From contig JACKCB010000006.1 in assembly GCA_020634235.1 (NCBI GenBank), positions 1-64,000 on the forward strand: DNA of 64,000 nucleotides, read 5' to 3'. The position numbers were made by a program, and so were the translations under genes. The notes beneath the pieces are model-generated. The model made no database searches, was not told where the DNA came from, and saw nothing but the letters and a program-made list of their open reading frames with translations. Below are positions 43,120 through 51,980 of the stretch, piece by piece (position 1 is the first letter of the stretch; each line of letters opens with the position of its first letter). This DNA is from Ardenticatenaceae bacterium (GTDB taxonomy: Bacteria; Chloroflexota; Anaerolineae; Promineifilales; Promineifilaceae).

Positions 43120-44292
43120 TTAGTGGTGGAAGAGGCGGGTGTTGGTTTGGGCCATGACCATGTTGTATTCGTCGCAGGCTTCGATGACGATGTCGTCGCG
43201 GATGGAGCCGCCGGGCTGGGCAACGTAGCTGACGCCGCTCTGGTAGGCGCGGTCGATGCTGTCGCGGAAGGGGAAGAAGGCGTCGGAGCCGAGGCTGACG
43301 CCGGTGAGCTGGTCTAGCCAGGCGCGTTTTTCGGCGCGGGTGAGGCGCACGGGGAGGCGGCTGAAGTTTTGCTGCCAGTTGGCTTCTTCGGCGGGGGTGA
43401 GTTCTTCTAGCAGGAATTGGTCGATGGCGTTGTCGCGCTCCGGCCGGGGCAGGTTGTCGCGGAAGGGCAGGCTGAGGACGCGCGGATGTTGGCGCAGGTA
43501 CCAGGTGTCGGCTTTGCTGCCGGCCAGGCGGGTGCAGTGGATGCGTGATTGCTGCCCGGCGCCCATGCCAATGACCTGCCCGTCGTAGGCGTAGCAGACG
43601 GAGTTGGATTGGGTGTATTTGAGGGCGATGAGGGCGACCAGCAGGTCGCGGATGGCGTTGGCGGGTAGGGTGCGGTTTTGGGTAACGATGTCGGTCAGGT
43701 CGGCGGCGCTGGGGATGGCATCGTTGCGTTTTTGCTCCAGTACCAGGCCAAAGAGTTCGCGCCGGGTCAGTTGGGGTGGCTCGTAGTCGGGGTCGATCTG
43801 GATGATGCGGTAGCCGCCGCCTTTTTTGCCGCGCAGGATTTCCAGGGCTGCGGGTTCGTAGCCGGGGGCGATGACGCCGTCGGAGACTTCGCGGCGCAGC
43901 AGTTGGGCGGTGGGCACGTCGACGATGTCGCTGAGGGCGGCCCAGTCGCCGAAGGAGGAGATGCGGTCGGCACCGCGGGCGCGGGCGTAGGCGGTGGCCA
44001 GGGGGCTGAGTTCAAGGTTGCCCACGAAGTAGATTTGCTGCAGGGTGGGGGAGAGGGGGACGCTGACGGCGGCCCCGGCCGGGCTGACGTGTTTGAAGGA
44101 GGCGGCGGCGGGCAGGCCTATGGCTTGCCGGAGTTCGCGGACCAACTGCCAGGCGTTGAGGGCGTCTAGCAGGTTGATGTAGCCGGGTGTGCCGTTGAGG
44201 GGGGTGATGGGCAGCGCGCCGCTGTTGACGTAGACGCGGGCGGGCGTCTGGTGGGGATTCATGCCGTAGCGGAGTTGGATTTCGCTGGTCAT
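43120..44292 (-). CDS. AICAR formyltransferase, stand-alone type
   Basis: A 390-residue phosphoribosylaminoimidazolecarboxamide formyltransferase encoded separately from the cyclohydrolase. It opens L-R-Y-G-M-N-P-H-Q, the family signature. The catalytic Lys-His pair is in S-F-K-H-V-S-P-A-G-A-A-V. A-R-A-R-G-A-D-R-I-S-S-F-G-D and G-M-G-A-G-Q-Q-S-R-I-H-C follow, and the C-terminus has G-S-D-A-F-F-P-F-R-D and Q-P-G-G-S-I-R-D. Length matches stand-alone enzymes rather than the C-terminal half of bifunctional PurH. Its ATG overlaps the upstream stop codon (ATGA), so the two chains are made together. Confidence 0.95.
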   Translation of the reverse strand: MTSEIQLRYGMNPHQTPARVYVNSGALPITPLNGTPGYINLLDALNAWQLVRELRQAIGLPAAASFKHVSPAGAAVSVPLSPTLQQIYFVGNLELSPLATAYARARGADRISSFGDWAALSDIVDVPTAQLLRREVSDGVIAPGYEPAALEILRGKKGGGYRIIQIDPDYEPPQLTRRELFGLVLEQKRNDAIPSAADLTDIVTQNRTLPANAIRDLLVALIALKYTQSNSVCYAYDGQVIGMGAGQQSRIHCTRLAGSKADTWYLRQHPRVLSLPFRDNLPRPERDNAIDQFLLEELTPAEEANWQQNFSRLPVRLTRAEKRAWLDQLTGVSLGSDAFFPFRDSIDRAYQSGVSYVAQPGGSIRDDIVIEACDEYNMVMAQTNTRLFHH

Positions 44293-44870
44293 AGGACTCC
44301 TTCCAGGTAGGTGGTGATGGCGGTGTCGTAGTCGCGGGTGTGGGCGAAGGCTTTGATGGCCAGTTGGTGGCGGGTGGCGGGGCTGGTGTGGCCGTGGTCG
44401 GTGAGTTCGGCCAGGACGGTGGGGTAGTCGGCCGGGTCGCTGAGGATGGTGACGCGCTGGAAGTTTTTGGCGGCAGCGCGCAGCAGGGTAACGCCGCCGA
44501 TGTCGATCTGTTCGATGGCTTCGGCGAGGGTGGTCCCCGGCCGGGCGATGGTTTGCTCGAAGGGGTACAAGTTGCAGACGACGAGGTCGATGAGTTGAAT
44601 GCCCTGCGCGGCCAGGTCGGCCAGGTCGGCCGGGAGGTTGCGGGCCAGGATGCCGCCGTGCACGGCCGGGTGCAGCGTCTTTACCCGGCCGCCCAACATC
44701 TCCGGCGCGCCGGTAATGTCGGCGACGTCGAGCACGGCCAGGCCGTGTTCGCGCAGCAGGCGGGCGGTGCCGCCGCTGGCTATGAGTTCCCAACCCAGGT
44801 TGGCCAGGGCCTGGGCGAATGGCACCAGGCCGGTTTTGTCGTATACGGAGAGGATGGCGCGTTTTTCCAT
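44289..44870 (-). CDS. purH: IMP cyclohydrolase (MGS-like domain)
   Basis: A 193-residue protein equal to the N-terminal domain of PurH, which closes the purine ring to make IMP. The start K-R-A-I-L-S-V-Y-D-K-T-G-L, then A-S-G-G-T-A-R-L-L, G-R-V-K-T-L-H-P-A-V-H-G-G, C-N-L-Y-P-F and E-Q-I-D-I-G-G-V-T-L-L-R-A-A-A-K-N are all present. No strong binding site precedes the ATG. It runs into the transformylase by a 4-bp ATGA overlap, so the normally fused enzyme is two chains here. Together with purN they form the late purine genes. Confidence 0.95.
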   Translation of the reverse strand: MEKRAILSVYDKTGLVPFAQALANLGWELIASGGTARLLREHGLAVLDVADITGAPEMLGGRVKTLHPAVHGGILARNLPADLADLAAQGIQLIDLVVCNLYPFEQTIARPGTTLAEAIEQIDIGGVTLLRAAAKNFQRVTILSDPADYPTVLAELTDHGHTSPATRHQLAIKAFAHTRDYDTAITTYLEGVL

Positions 44871-45058
44871 GGTTCGTGATTCGTCGTTTGTAACTGTTGG
44901 ATCCCTGTAGATGGGCTGCTGAAATGATCAACTGATGGGAAATTTACCATGCCCGGCCGGGTGTGTCCAGAAAGCGCATTGGCGGCCGGGTGGGGCTGTT
45001 GGTAAGATTGGCGGCGTGTTCCCGGCCGGGTTTGGGTTGGCGAAAAGGGCGAGGTGTT

Positions 45059-46063
45059 ATGAAACAAGAGACGATGGTGGCGCGGATCAGCCCCTTTATT
45101 TTTCTGAAGTGGGTGGTGGTGATTGAGTTCTTCTTTGCCTTCACACCCATTGCGCTGGTGCTCATCTTTAACTTGCAGCAGCAGTACACTGAACTGGTCC
45201 TGGCGCGTTCTATTCCCTATGAGGTGATGGCCACGCTGGTGATTACGACGCTGCAAATCCTTATCCTGGCCATCTCTTTTTTGGCCTGGTATTTGCCCAG
45301 CTACCAGATTGACCGGACGCAGGTTGTTTATAAGCGGGGCGGGCCGTTTGTGGATAAGCCGCTGGCCAGAACGCAGGCTATCACCCACATCACCGTGCGG
45401 CAGGGGTGGCTGGCGCGGCGGCTGGATTATGGCACGTTGGTGATTCGCACGTCGGATGCGGCGGGGGCGGCGCTGGTGCGCAATGTGCCCACGCCGGCGT
45501 TTTACGTGGATTATATCGAGGGGCTGATCGACCCGACGCTGGTACCGCGCACGGCTCCGGAGACCCGGCCGGTGGCGGCGCTGATTGCCGAGGGGGAGAC
45601 GCAGCACGTGGAGTTTAAGGCCAGCCTGATGTGGGATTATCGCCAGCAGCGGGTGAATAAGGAGTTGTATGAACCGGTGATGAAGAACCTGGTGGCGTTT
45701 ATGAATACGGTGGGGGGCACGCTGCTGGTGGGGGTGAGTGATGATGGGGAGGTGTTGGGGCTGGCGGCGGATATGCAGGGGCTGCGTAAGCCGAATGTGG
45801 ATGGCTGGGAGCTGGCGTTTAATGCGGCGTTTAACAGTATGGTGGGGGTGGAGTTCCGTCGCTTTGTGGAGGTGCGTTTTCCGGCGGTGGCGGGGAAGGT
45901 GATTTGTGAGCTGGCGGTGCGCCCGGCCGGGGAGCCGGCCTTTCTCACGCACAAAGGGGTGGAGTCTTTCTACATTCGGGCCGGCAATGGCAGCCAACCG
46001 CTCACGGTGAGCAAGGCGGCCAGGTATATCCAGTCCCATTTTGCCGGGGGGCGTGGAATGTAG
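45059..46063 (+). CDS. Membrane-anchored bPH and Schlafen AlbA_2 fusion
   Basis: A 334-residue protein. Two membrane helices at about residues 10-75 (F-L-K-W-V-V-V-I-E-F-F-F-A; L-V-I-T-T-L-Q-I-L-I-L-A-I) are followed by a bPH/DUF304-like domain (about 75-160: Y-Q-I-D-R-T-Q-V-V-Y-K-R-G; I-T-V-R-Q-G-W-L-A-R-R). A Schlafen AlbA_2 domain comes last (about 185-320: H-V-E-F-K-A-S-L-M-W-D-Y; M-K-N-L-V-A-F-M-N-T-V-G-G-T-L-L-V-G-V-S-D-D-G). AlbA_2 domains bind nucleic acids or act in restriction-like systems. The domain order implies a cytosolic face tethered to the membrane. GAGGTG is close to the ATG. Confidence 0.85.
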   Translation: MKQETMVARISPFIFLKWVVVIEFFFAFTPIALVLIFNLQQQYTELVLARSIPYEVMATLVITTLQILILAISFLAWYLPSYQIDRTQVVYKRGGPFVDKPLARTQAITHITVRQGWLARRLDYGTLVIRTSDAAGAALVRNVPTPAFYVDYIEGLIDPTLVPRTAPETRPVAALIAEGETQHVEFKASLMWDYRQQRVNKELYEPVMKNLVAFMNTVGGTLLVGVSDDGEVLGLAADMQGLRKPNVDGWELAFNAAFNSMVGVEFRRFVEVRFPAVAGKVICELAVRPAGEPAFLTHKGVESFYIRAGNGSQPLTVSKAARYIQSHFAGGRGM

Positions 46064-46067
46064 TGGT

Positions 46068-46098
46068 GACAGGCCCAATCCGCTCGACTGGGCCTGTC
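46068..46098. terminator. Perfect hairpin between convergent genes
   Basis: GACAGGCCCA (46068-46077) and TGGGCCTGTC (46089-46098) pair perfectly with an 11-base loop. It fills the short gap between the AlbA_2 gene and the convergent PF04020-type gene. No T-run follows, but the position suits a two-way stop. Confidence 0.65.
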
Positions 46099-46107
46099 TG
46101 GGGGAGG

Positions 46108-46458
46108 CTAATCTTTGTCGTCCAGGAACATGCTCAGCAGCCAGCTAACGAGGCTGATGATGATGCTGGCCCATAGGGCGGGGAAGAAACCGTCGATGGT
46201 CAGGTAGCTGCTGATCCAGGAGGTGAGCCAGAGGAGCAGGGCGTTGATGACCAGGGTGAACAGCCCCAGGGTGAGTACCAGCAGGGGGAGGCTGAGCAGT
46301 TTTACCACGGGCTTGATGAGGCCGTTGATGAGGCCGAAGATGATGGCCACCAGCAGGATGCCGATGATGTCGTTGGTGAGGGTGACACCAGCGACGATTT
46401 GGGCGGCCAGCCAGATGGCGATGGCATTGATGGCGATACGGATTATGAGTTTGACCAT
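46108..46458 (-). CDS. Small four-helix membrane protein, PF04020-type (often annotated phage holin family)
   Basis: A 116-residue protein made of four hydrophobic helices: I-A-I-N-A-I-A-I-W-L-A; I-I-G-I-L-L-V-A-I-I-F-G-L-I-N-G; L-L-S-L-P-L-L-V-L-T-L-G-L-F-T-L-V-I-N-A; and W-A-S-I-I-I-S-L-V. The P-x-x-x-L-x-L-P-L-x-x-L-T-L-G-x-F segment is the family hallmark. The widespread family is housekeeping and of unknown role despite the holin label. AGGAGGATTCCC precedes the ATG at 46458. Confidence 0.88.
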   Translation of the reverse strand: MVKLIIRIAINAIAIWLAAQIVAGVTLTNDIIGILLVAIIFGLINGLIKPVVKLLSLPLLVLTLGLFTLVINALLLWLTSWISSYLTIDGFFPALWASIIISLVSWLLSMFLDDKD

Positions 46459-46728
46459 GGGAATCCTCCTGTTGTGTGCTGTGAATGGTTGCGCTGGCGA
46501 CTGGTATCGAGTGCGGGCAAGAAATTCTGGGGCGATTTTCCCCGCTAACCTACAGCCCCAACTGTCACTGGCAAGATTGTAGAGGAAATTTGCCGGTTTG
46601 GCATCTATTTGCTCTCTGGCAACGCCGTGCTGGTGAGAATGGGTGGTGGTGGGCAGCAGATTCTTTGCCCGGCCGGGGAAGCTGGCGTATCCTAGCAACA
46701 TACGAGCGAAAGCACAGGATGAATCGAC

Positions 46729-47403
46729 ATGCGAAAGCGAACACAGGTGGCACGGGAAGAGTATGCGATCATTGGGTTGGGGCGGTTTGGCAGCGCGCTG
46801 GCGCGCCGGTTGGAGCAGTTGAACCATACGGTGCTGGGGATTGATTCCCGGCCGGAGCTGGTGCAGACACTGGCCCCAGAGATTACCCAGGCGGCGATTC
46901 TGGACGCCACCAACGAAGCGGCGCTGAAGGCGGTGGACATTGCCGCCTTTGAGACGGTGATTGTGGCTATTGGCGATGATTTTGAGGCCTGTTTGCTGAC
47001 GACGGCGGCGCTGAAAAACCTGGGGGTGAAGCGGGTGATCTCTAAGGCGAATAACGAGCGCCAGCGGGATATCTTGCTGCGGGTGGGGGCCGACCAGGTG
47101 GTGCAGCCGGAACAGGATGGTGGGAAGCGGTTGGCCGACGAGCTGGGGATGCCGCGCATTTTGGAGCGGCTGCCGCTGGGGCTGAATCACAGCCTGGGGG
47201 AGGTGGTGGTGCCGGAATGGCTGGCTTACCAGAGCCTGGCGCAGTGTGATTTGCGCAACCAGTACGAGGTGATGGTGCTGCTGGTGAAGCGGGGGGATGA
47301 GCTGGTTGTGTCGCCGCCGCCGGATTATGTGCTGCAGAAGGGGGATGTGCTGCTGGTTCTGGGCGAAAATGAGGCGGTGACGGCTTTTGGTTCGCGGTCA
47401 TGA
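46729..47403 (+). CDS. ktrA: Potassium uptake regulatory subunit (RCK)
   Basis: A 224-residue cytosolic regulator of K+ uptake. The RCK_N Rossmann domain has G16-L-G18-R-F-G21 and Asp39 in L-G-I-D-S-R-P, suited to bind NAD or ATP/ADP. I-L-D-A-T-N-E and A-N-N-E-R-Q-R-D-I follow. The C-terminal RCK_C half (about 140-224) has G-D-E-L-V-V-S-P-P and L-Q-K-G-D-V-L-L-V-L-G. It overlaps the next gene by 4 bp (ATGA). Octameric KtrA rings gate the KtrB pore. Confidence 0.94.
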   Translation: MRKRTQVAREEYAIIGLGRFGSALARRLEQLNHTVLGIDSRPELVQTLAPEITQAAILDATNEAALKAVDIAAFETVIVAIGDDFEACLLTTAALKNLGVKRVISKANNERQRDILLRVGADQVVQPEQDGGKRLADELGMPRILERLPLGLNHSLGEVVVPEWLAYQSLAQCDLRNQYEVMVLLVKRGDELVVSPPPDYVLQKGDVLLVLGENEAVTAFGSRS

Positions 47404-48785
47404 ATGATTTGCTTGGGCGGCCGCCGCTGCTGCCGGACCCCGGCCGGGAACGTGCCCGCCCGTGGCCGGTGATGATGCGCGTGGTTTTGGGGCTGCTGCT
47501 GCTGGTGGCCGTGGGCACCCTGGCGCTGCGTTTTTTGCCGGGGGTCACAACCCGGCCGATTAGCCTGCGCGAAGCGGCGTTCACCGCCACCTCGGCCGTG
47601 GCCGTTACCGGCCTGTCGGTGCTGACCACCAGCGTGGACTTTACGCCGTGGGGGCAGACGGTGCTGCTGCTGCTGATCCAGGTGGGCGGGCTGGGCTATA
47701 TGTTTGCTGCGGCCCTTATCCTGCGCCTGTTTCGCCGGCGGGTCTCGCTGCGGGACCGGCTGGCGCTGTCCAGTTCGCTGGGGCTGGCCCAGCCCACCAA
47801 CATCTTGCGGCTGATGGGGCAGGTGCTGGCTGGTATCCTGATTATTGAGGGGGTGGGGGCGCTGCTGCTTTTTCTGCACTGGCGCTTCAGCGGCATTGTG
47901 CCGGCGGATAGGGTGCTGTTCTATGCTGTGTTCCATGCGGTTTCCGCCTTTTGTAATGCCGGCTTTGACCTGTTTGCCGGGCTGCCGAATTATCCGCGGG
48001 GCATTCCTGGCGACAGTCCGACGCTGCTGATTATGGGTGGCCTGGTGTTTGCCGGTGGGCTGGGTATCCCGGTCTACGCCGATTTTTTGGAGCGGGGTTT
48101 CCGGCGGCTGTCCTTGCATACGCGGTTGACGCTGGTGGCGGTGGTGGTGCTGGTGTTGTTGGGGTGGGTGGGGCTGCTGGTGGATGAGTCCCGGCCGGGG
48201 GGGCTGCTGTTTGCGGCGGGGTGGGAACAACGCGTGGTGCATACCTGGTTTCAATCTGTCTCGGCGCGCACGGCGGGCTTCCCGGGCCTGGAGGATTTTC
48301 AGCGGCTGCAACCGGCCGGGCAACTGCTGGTGATGGTGCTCATGTTCATCGGCAGCGCGCCGGCTTCTATGGGAGGTGGCATTACGACCGGCACTTTTGT
48401 GGTGCTTACCCTGGCTTTGTGGAGCTATGCCAAAGGAAATCCCGCGGTGCAGGTGCGGTGGCGGACCATTGCTTCGGGCACGGTGCTGCGGGCTGGGGCG
48501 GTGCTGTCTATCAGCCTGGGGGTGGTGATGGTGGCCAGTTGGCTGATTATGCTGACCCATCCTTTTTCGCTTAGCTCAGTCTTGTTTGAGGTGGTTTCCG
48601 CTTTTTCTACCTGTGGTCTGTCGTTGGGCATTACGGGGGGGTTGAATGGCTTTGGGCAGTTGGTGATTATTTTGATGATGATTTGGGGGCGGCTGGGGGC
48701 GCTGACGATTGTGACGGCTATTTTGCAGCGGCATACGCCGGTGCAGTTGGTGCAGTATCCGGAGGAGACGGTGCTGATCGGCTAG
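47400..48785 (+). CDS. ktrB: Potassium uptake pore subunit (TrkH/KtrB)
   Basis: A 461-residue membrane protein with four M1-P-M2 modules. The pore loops are A-V-A-V-T-G-L-S-V, A-F-C-N-A-G-F-D-L, S-A-R-T-A-G-F-P-G and S-T-C-G-L-S-L-G: each keeps the essential Gly of the selectivity filter. It starts inside the ktrA stop codon (ATGA), so production is coupled. It would carry K+ with Na+ or H+ down the membrane gradient. The motif set and 450-residue length fit KtrB better than the longer TrkH. Confidence 0.93.
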   Translation: MNDLLGRPPLLPDPGRERARPWPVMMRVVLGLLLLVAVGTLALRFLPGVTTRPISLREAAFTATSAVAVTGLSVLTTSVDFTPWGQTVLLLLIQVGGLGYMFAAALILRLFRRRVSLRDRLALSSSLGLAQPTNILRLMGQVLAGILIIEGVGALLLFLHWRFSGIVPADRVLFYAVFHAVSAFCNAGFDLFAGLPNYPRGIPGDSPTLLIMGGLVFAGGLGIPVYADFLERGFRRLSLHTRLTLVAVVVLVLLGWVGLLVDESRPGGLLFAAGWEQRVVHTWFQSVSARTAGFPGLEDFQRLQPAGQLLVMVLMFIGSAPASMGGGITTGTFVVLTLALWSYAKGNPAVQVRWRTIASGTVLRAGAVLSISLGVVMVASWLIMLTHPFSLSSVLFEVVSAFSTCGLSLGITGGLNGFGQLVIILMMIWGRLGALTIVTAILQRHTPVQLVQYPEETVLIG

Positions 48786-48809
48786 GCGCGGGGGGGCAGG
48801 AGTGTCTTG

Positions 48810-50501
48810 TCAGGCTGCTTCATTGCGCTCGGCCAGCCACTTCTCGCGGTTGGCGGCGCGGGCGATTTTGCCGCTGGAGGTTTTGATGAGCCACTTGGGG
48901 CCAACGAGTTGGACGTAGCTGATGGTGACGGTGGTTTGGCGGGCGACTTCCTGGCGGATGGCTTTGACGGTGGTTTTGTACCCGGCCGGGTCCAGTTCAT
49001 CCGTCTCGGCGACGACGGCGATGAGTTCGGTGCCTTCGCGCTCGTCGGGGACGCCAAAGACGACGGCCCGGCCGGGGTGGATGCCGGGTATGGTGTTCAC
49101 GACTGCTTCGATGTCCTGGGGGTAGACGTTTTTGCCGGCGTTGATGATCAGGTCTTTGGAGCGGCCGATGATGTACACTTCGTCGCCGGCCAGGTAGCCC
49201 ATGTCGCCGGTGCGGAACCAGCCGTCGTGGAAGGGGTGCAGGTCGGGGCGGCGGTAGTATTCGCTGAGCATGTAGCTGCTGCGGATGGCTAGCTCGCCCA
49301 CGTGGCGTTCGGGCAGGGGGTGGCCGGCTTTGTCTAGCACGCGCACGGCGGTGCCGGGGATGGGTGGCCCGCAGGCGACTTTGGCCACGGCCTGGGGGTG
49401 GTGGGCGGGCACCGGCCGGGCGCGGCGTTCTTGCTCCAGGGCGTGCTGGTCGATGGTGTCGAGGATGGGTTCCCGGCCGGGGGGGGTCTGGGTGACGGCG
49501 AAGGTGTTCTCGGCCATGGCGTAGCTGACGCCGAGCATGGCCGGGGTGACGCCGTTGGCGGCAAAGCGCTCCAGGAAGAGGGCGTGGCTTTCGGCCCGCA
49601 CCGGTTCGGAGCAGTTGATGAACAGCCGCATGCTGGCGGCTGATAACTGCTCTGTGTCGCGCTGGCGGATGCGGCGGGCGCAGTGGTTGTAGGCGAAGTT
49701 GGGCAGCCAGCAGAGGGTGCCGCGGTAGTGGTGGATGGCCTGGAAGAGCAGGGCGGGGTGTTTTACCCAGTCGAAGGGGGACATGAGCACCAGGGGCACG
49801 CCCTGGAAGAGGGGCAGCAAGAAGCCGGCGATGAGGCCCATGTCGTGGTAGAGGGGCAGCCAGCTTACGATGACGTCTTTGTCGCTTAGCTGGATGGCGT
49901 CGCTGTAGGTGGCGAGCTGGTTGAGGACGGCCTGGTGGCTGAGGGCGACCCCTTTTTGCAGGCCGGTGGTGCCGCTGGAGTGCTGGAGGAAGGCGATCCC
50001 GGCCGGGGCGGGGGCGGCGGGGACAAAATCGGCCAGCTCGGCGGCGGTGATGGAGGCGGCTAGCTGGCCGGAGCCGTAAACGGGGCAGGGGACGTGGCCG
50101 GCCAACTGGGGGGCAAATTCGTCGGTGGTCAGGATGGCCTGCACGTTGGAGAAGCGGGTGAGTTCGGCCATGCTGCCCATGTAGATGTCGGGGTCTAGCT
50201 TTTCGGTGAGGGTGGGGAACATGGCGGGGATGGCCCCGACCAGCAAGGCTCCCCAGAAGGCGAAGATGCTCTCCAGGTTTTGGGTGTGGGCGATGATGAT
50301 GAGGTCGCCCGGCCGGAGGCCCATGTGGCGCAGGGCGGCGGCGTAGGTGGTGACGGCGCGGCGGAAACCCGGCCGGGAGACGACCACCGCGGGCTGCTCC
50401 GTTTCCAGGTAGATGATTGCGGCCCGGGCTTCGTCGCCATCATGCAGGGTTATGGCGTCTAGCAGGGTGGCGAAGTTGGGGCGGTTGGTTTGTTTTAGCA
50501 T
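48810..50501 (-). CDS. Fatty-acyl-AMP ligase-like enzyme of the dlt-like cassette
   Basis: A 563-residue adenylate-forming enzyme. A3 motif F-L-Q-H-S-S-G-T-T-G-L-Q-K-G lies at about residues 171-184. L-P-L-Y-H-D-M-G-L-I-A-G and S-P-F-D-W-V-K-H-P-A-L-L-F-Q-A-I, then L-P-N-F-A-Y-N-H-C-A-R-R-I, are characteristic of fatty-acyl-AMP ligases rather than amino-acid-activating DltA. The catalytic A10 Lys is K545 in T-S-S-G-K-I-A-R. An acyl-adenylate made here would be loaded onto the adjacent acyl carrier protein. No CoA-binding evidence is apparent. It is the last gene of the cassette. No binding site is obvious before the ATG. Confidence 0.92.
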   Translation of the reverse strand: MLKQTNRPNFATLLDAITLHDGDEARAAIIYLETEQPAVVVSRPGFRRAVTTYAAALRHMGLRPGDLIIIAHTQNLESIFAFWGALLVGAIPAMFPTLTEKLDPDIYMGSMAELTRFSNVQAILTTDEFAPQLAGHVPCPVYGSGQLAASITAAELADFVPAAPAPAGIAFLQHSSGTTGLQKGVALSHQAVLNQLATYSDAIQLSDKDVIVSWLPLYHDMGLIAGFLLPLFQGVPLVLMSPFDWVKHPALLFQAIHHYRGTLCWLPNFAYNHCARRIRQRDTEQLSAASMRLFINCSEPVRAESHALFLERFAANGVTPAMLGVSYAMAENTFAVTQTPPGREPILDTIDQHALEQERRARPVPAHHPQAVAKVACGPPIPGTAVRVLDKAGHPLPERHVGELAIRSSYMLSEYYRRPDLHPFHDGWFRTGDMGYLAGDEVYIIGRSKDLIINAGKNVYPQDIEAVVNTIPGIHPGRAVVFGVPDEREGTELIAVVAETDELDPAGYKTTVKAIRQEVARQTTVTISYVQLVGPKWLIKTSSGKIARAANREKWLAERNEAA

Positions 50502-50563
50502 CGGCGGCGTTGGGGCAACAGGGTGAGGGGGTGAGGGGGTGCCTCGTGAATTGTGCCGGCGAA

Positions 50564-50818
50564 TTATGCACCTGCATCCCGCATGACGCGGGCAACCATC
50601 TGGTTTAGGGTGTCCATTTTGGCCACGGTCAGGTCGGCGTCGGGGATGTAGACGTTGAATGTTTGCTCGACGTACACGCCAAATTCGGCCAGGGCAAAGG
50701 AGTCCATCAGCCCTTCGGTGATGATGCCTTCGTCGTCGGCCAGGTCGTATGCGTCGTCTTTGATGAGTTCGTGGATGATGAAGTGGCGTAGTTTCGCTCG
50801 TACTGTTTTTTCGTCCAT
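50564..50818 (-). CDS. Acyl carrier protein of the dlt-like cassette
   Basis: An 84-residue carrier protein. The phosphopantetheine site is G-L-M-D-S40-F-A-L, matching the D-S-[FL] motif, followed by the typical acidic helix II (A-E-F-G-V-Y-V-E-Q-T-F). Four-helix bundle length is typical. It lies between the acyl-AMP-ligase and SGNH genes, with 62 and 15 base gaps. In dlt systems DltC passes the acyl group to the membrane MBOAT; the same job is inferred here. Confidence 0.92.
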   Translation of the reverse strand: MDEKTVRAKLRHFIIHELIKDDAYDLADDEGIITEGLMDSFALAEFGVYVEQTFNVYIPDADLTVAKMDTLNQMVARVMRDAGA

Positions 50819-50833
50819 TTTCGCGCGGTCTCG

Positions 50834-51970
50834 TTACTCTGTTTGGTTGGCAATGGCCAGGATGGCCGGGCTGAGCAGGGTGGCCAGTTGGCGGGTCCCG
50901 GCCGGGGTGAGGTGTACCGGCGTGTCGGTGAATTCATCGGGCGGGATGGCGTTCCAGAGGTCCAGGTAACGCCAGCCGCCGCCGGCCGCCGCCGCGGCCA
51001 GGAGTTGGCGGTACTGGTCATAGGCCCAGCGCGGGTAGAAGGAATTATAACGCAGGTCGCTGTTTGTGCCGCTGCTGATAAACATGGGTTCGTTGACCAG
51101 CAGCAGGGGGACCCGGCCGGCAACTTGCAGCCCGGCGGCCAGCACGTCCAGGCTCAGGTCGGTGGGGCGCAGGTTGGTGGGGGTTTCGTAATCCTGCCAG
51201 CTTTCGTCGGCCTCAAAGTCGGATTTGCGGAGGGGGATCTCGGCCGGGATGGCCTGGTCGATGCCGGTGGCGGCCCAACTGACGCCGTAGGCTTGCAGCC
51301 GCAGCAAGTCGGCCAGGGCGCGGCGCTGCCCGACGATGGTGCGGTCCAGGAAGGTGGGGTCCACAAAGCGGGGGTCGTGGGGGTCCAGGTTGAGCTGGTA
51401 GGTGGTGATGAGGTTGCGCACCCGGCCGGGGTTGTTTTGCAGCAGCGGGTGGGTGAGCTGTTTGGGCGGGTAGAGCGAGTCCAGCGTTACTGGCCAGAGG
51501 ATGAGGTCCGGCTGGTAGGCCATGGCCTGGTCCAGGATGAGCAGGTCTTTGCTGACGGCCAGGATGGGGTAGCCCAGGTTGTAGGCGACCACGCGCCGGC
51601 CATCGGCGGTGGTTAGTTGGGCGGCGTTGAGCTGGCCGGCCAGGGTGTGGTCGTTGGCCAGGAACCAGCCCCAGGTGCCGGAATCGCCGATGATGAGGAC
51701 GCGGTATTCATCGGCGGCTTTGCCCTGGCTGACGGTGTGGCTGGCGAACATGGCCGGCAGGTTGTTCAGGCTGAGGTTGTAGGATTCGGCGGCGTTTTCG
51801 CCGTAGGGCAGGCGGTCCCGGCCGGGGAGCAGCCAGTTGTAAAGCGAGACCTGCCCCAGCGCTTCTAGCGGGTAGGTCAGGGCAAAGAGCAGGTTGAGCA
51901 GCAGGAAGAGGAGGGCGGCTTTGAGGAGGACCCGGCCGGGGTGGGCCGCTGGCTGTTGGTTATGGTTCAT
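50834..51970 (-). CDS. SGNH/GDSL protein with one membrane anchor (DltD-like)
   Basis: A 378-residue protein with an N-terminal helix (about residues 16-37) and an external SGNH domain. The nucleophile block is L-I-I-G-D-S-G-T-W-G-W (Ser near 95), and the C-terminal block F-T-D-T-P-V-H-L-T-P-A-G supplies the Asp and His. It resembles DltD, AlgX/AlgJ and PatB-type proteins, which transfer the acyl group received by an MBOAT to an outer polymer. The MBOAT gene ends 10 bases before it. The binding site is weak (GGTAGGCAGC). Confidence 0.88.
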   Translation of the reverse strand: MNHNQQPAAHPGRVLLKAALLFLLLNLLFALTYPLEALGQVSLYNWLLPGRDRLPYGENAAESYNLSLNNLPAMFASHTVSQGKAADEYRVLIIGDSGTWGWFLANDHTLAGQLNAAQLTTADGRRVVAYNLGYPILAVSKDLLILDQAMAYQPDLILWPVTLDSLYPPKQLTHPLLQNNPGRVRNLITTYQLNLDPHDPRFVDPTFLDRTIVGQRRALADLLRLQAYGVSWAATGIDQAIPAEIPLRKSDFEADESWQDYETPTNLRPTDLSLDVLAAGLQVAGRVPLLLVNEPMFISSGTNSDLRYNSFYPRWAYDQYRQLLAAAAAGGGWRYLDLWNAIPPDEFTDTPVHLTPAGTRQLATLLSPAILAIANQTE

Positions 51971-51980
51971 GGTTTGCTGC

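Noticed and set aside
46108..46458. Label 'phage holin' as evidence for a prophage
   Set aside because: The four-helix family is widespread in non-viral contexts, and no integrase, capsid, terminase or lysin is near.
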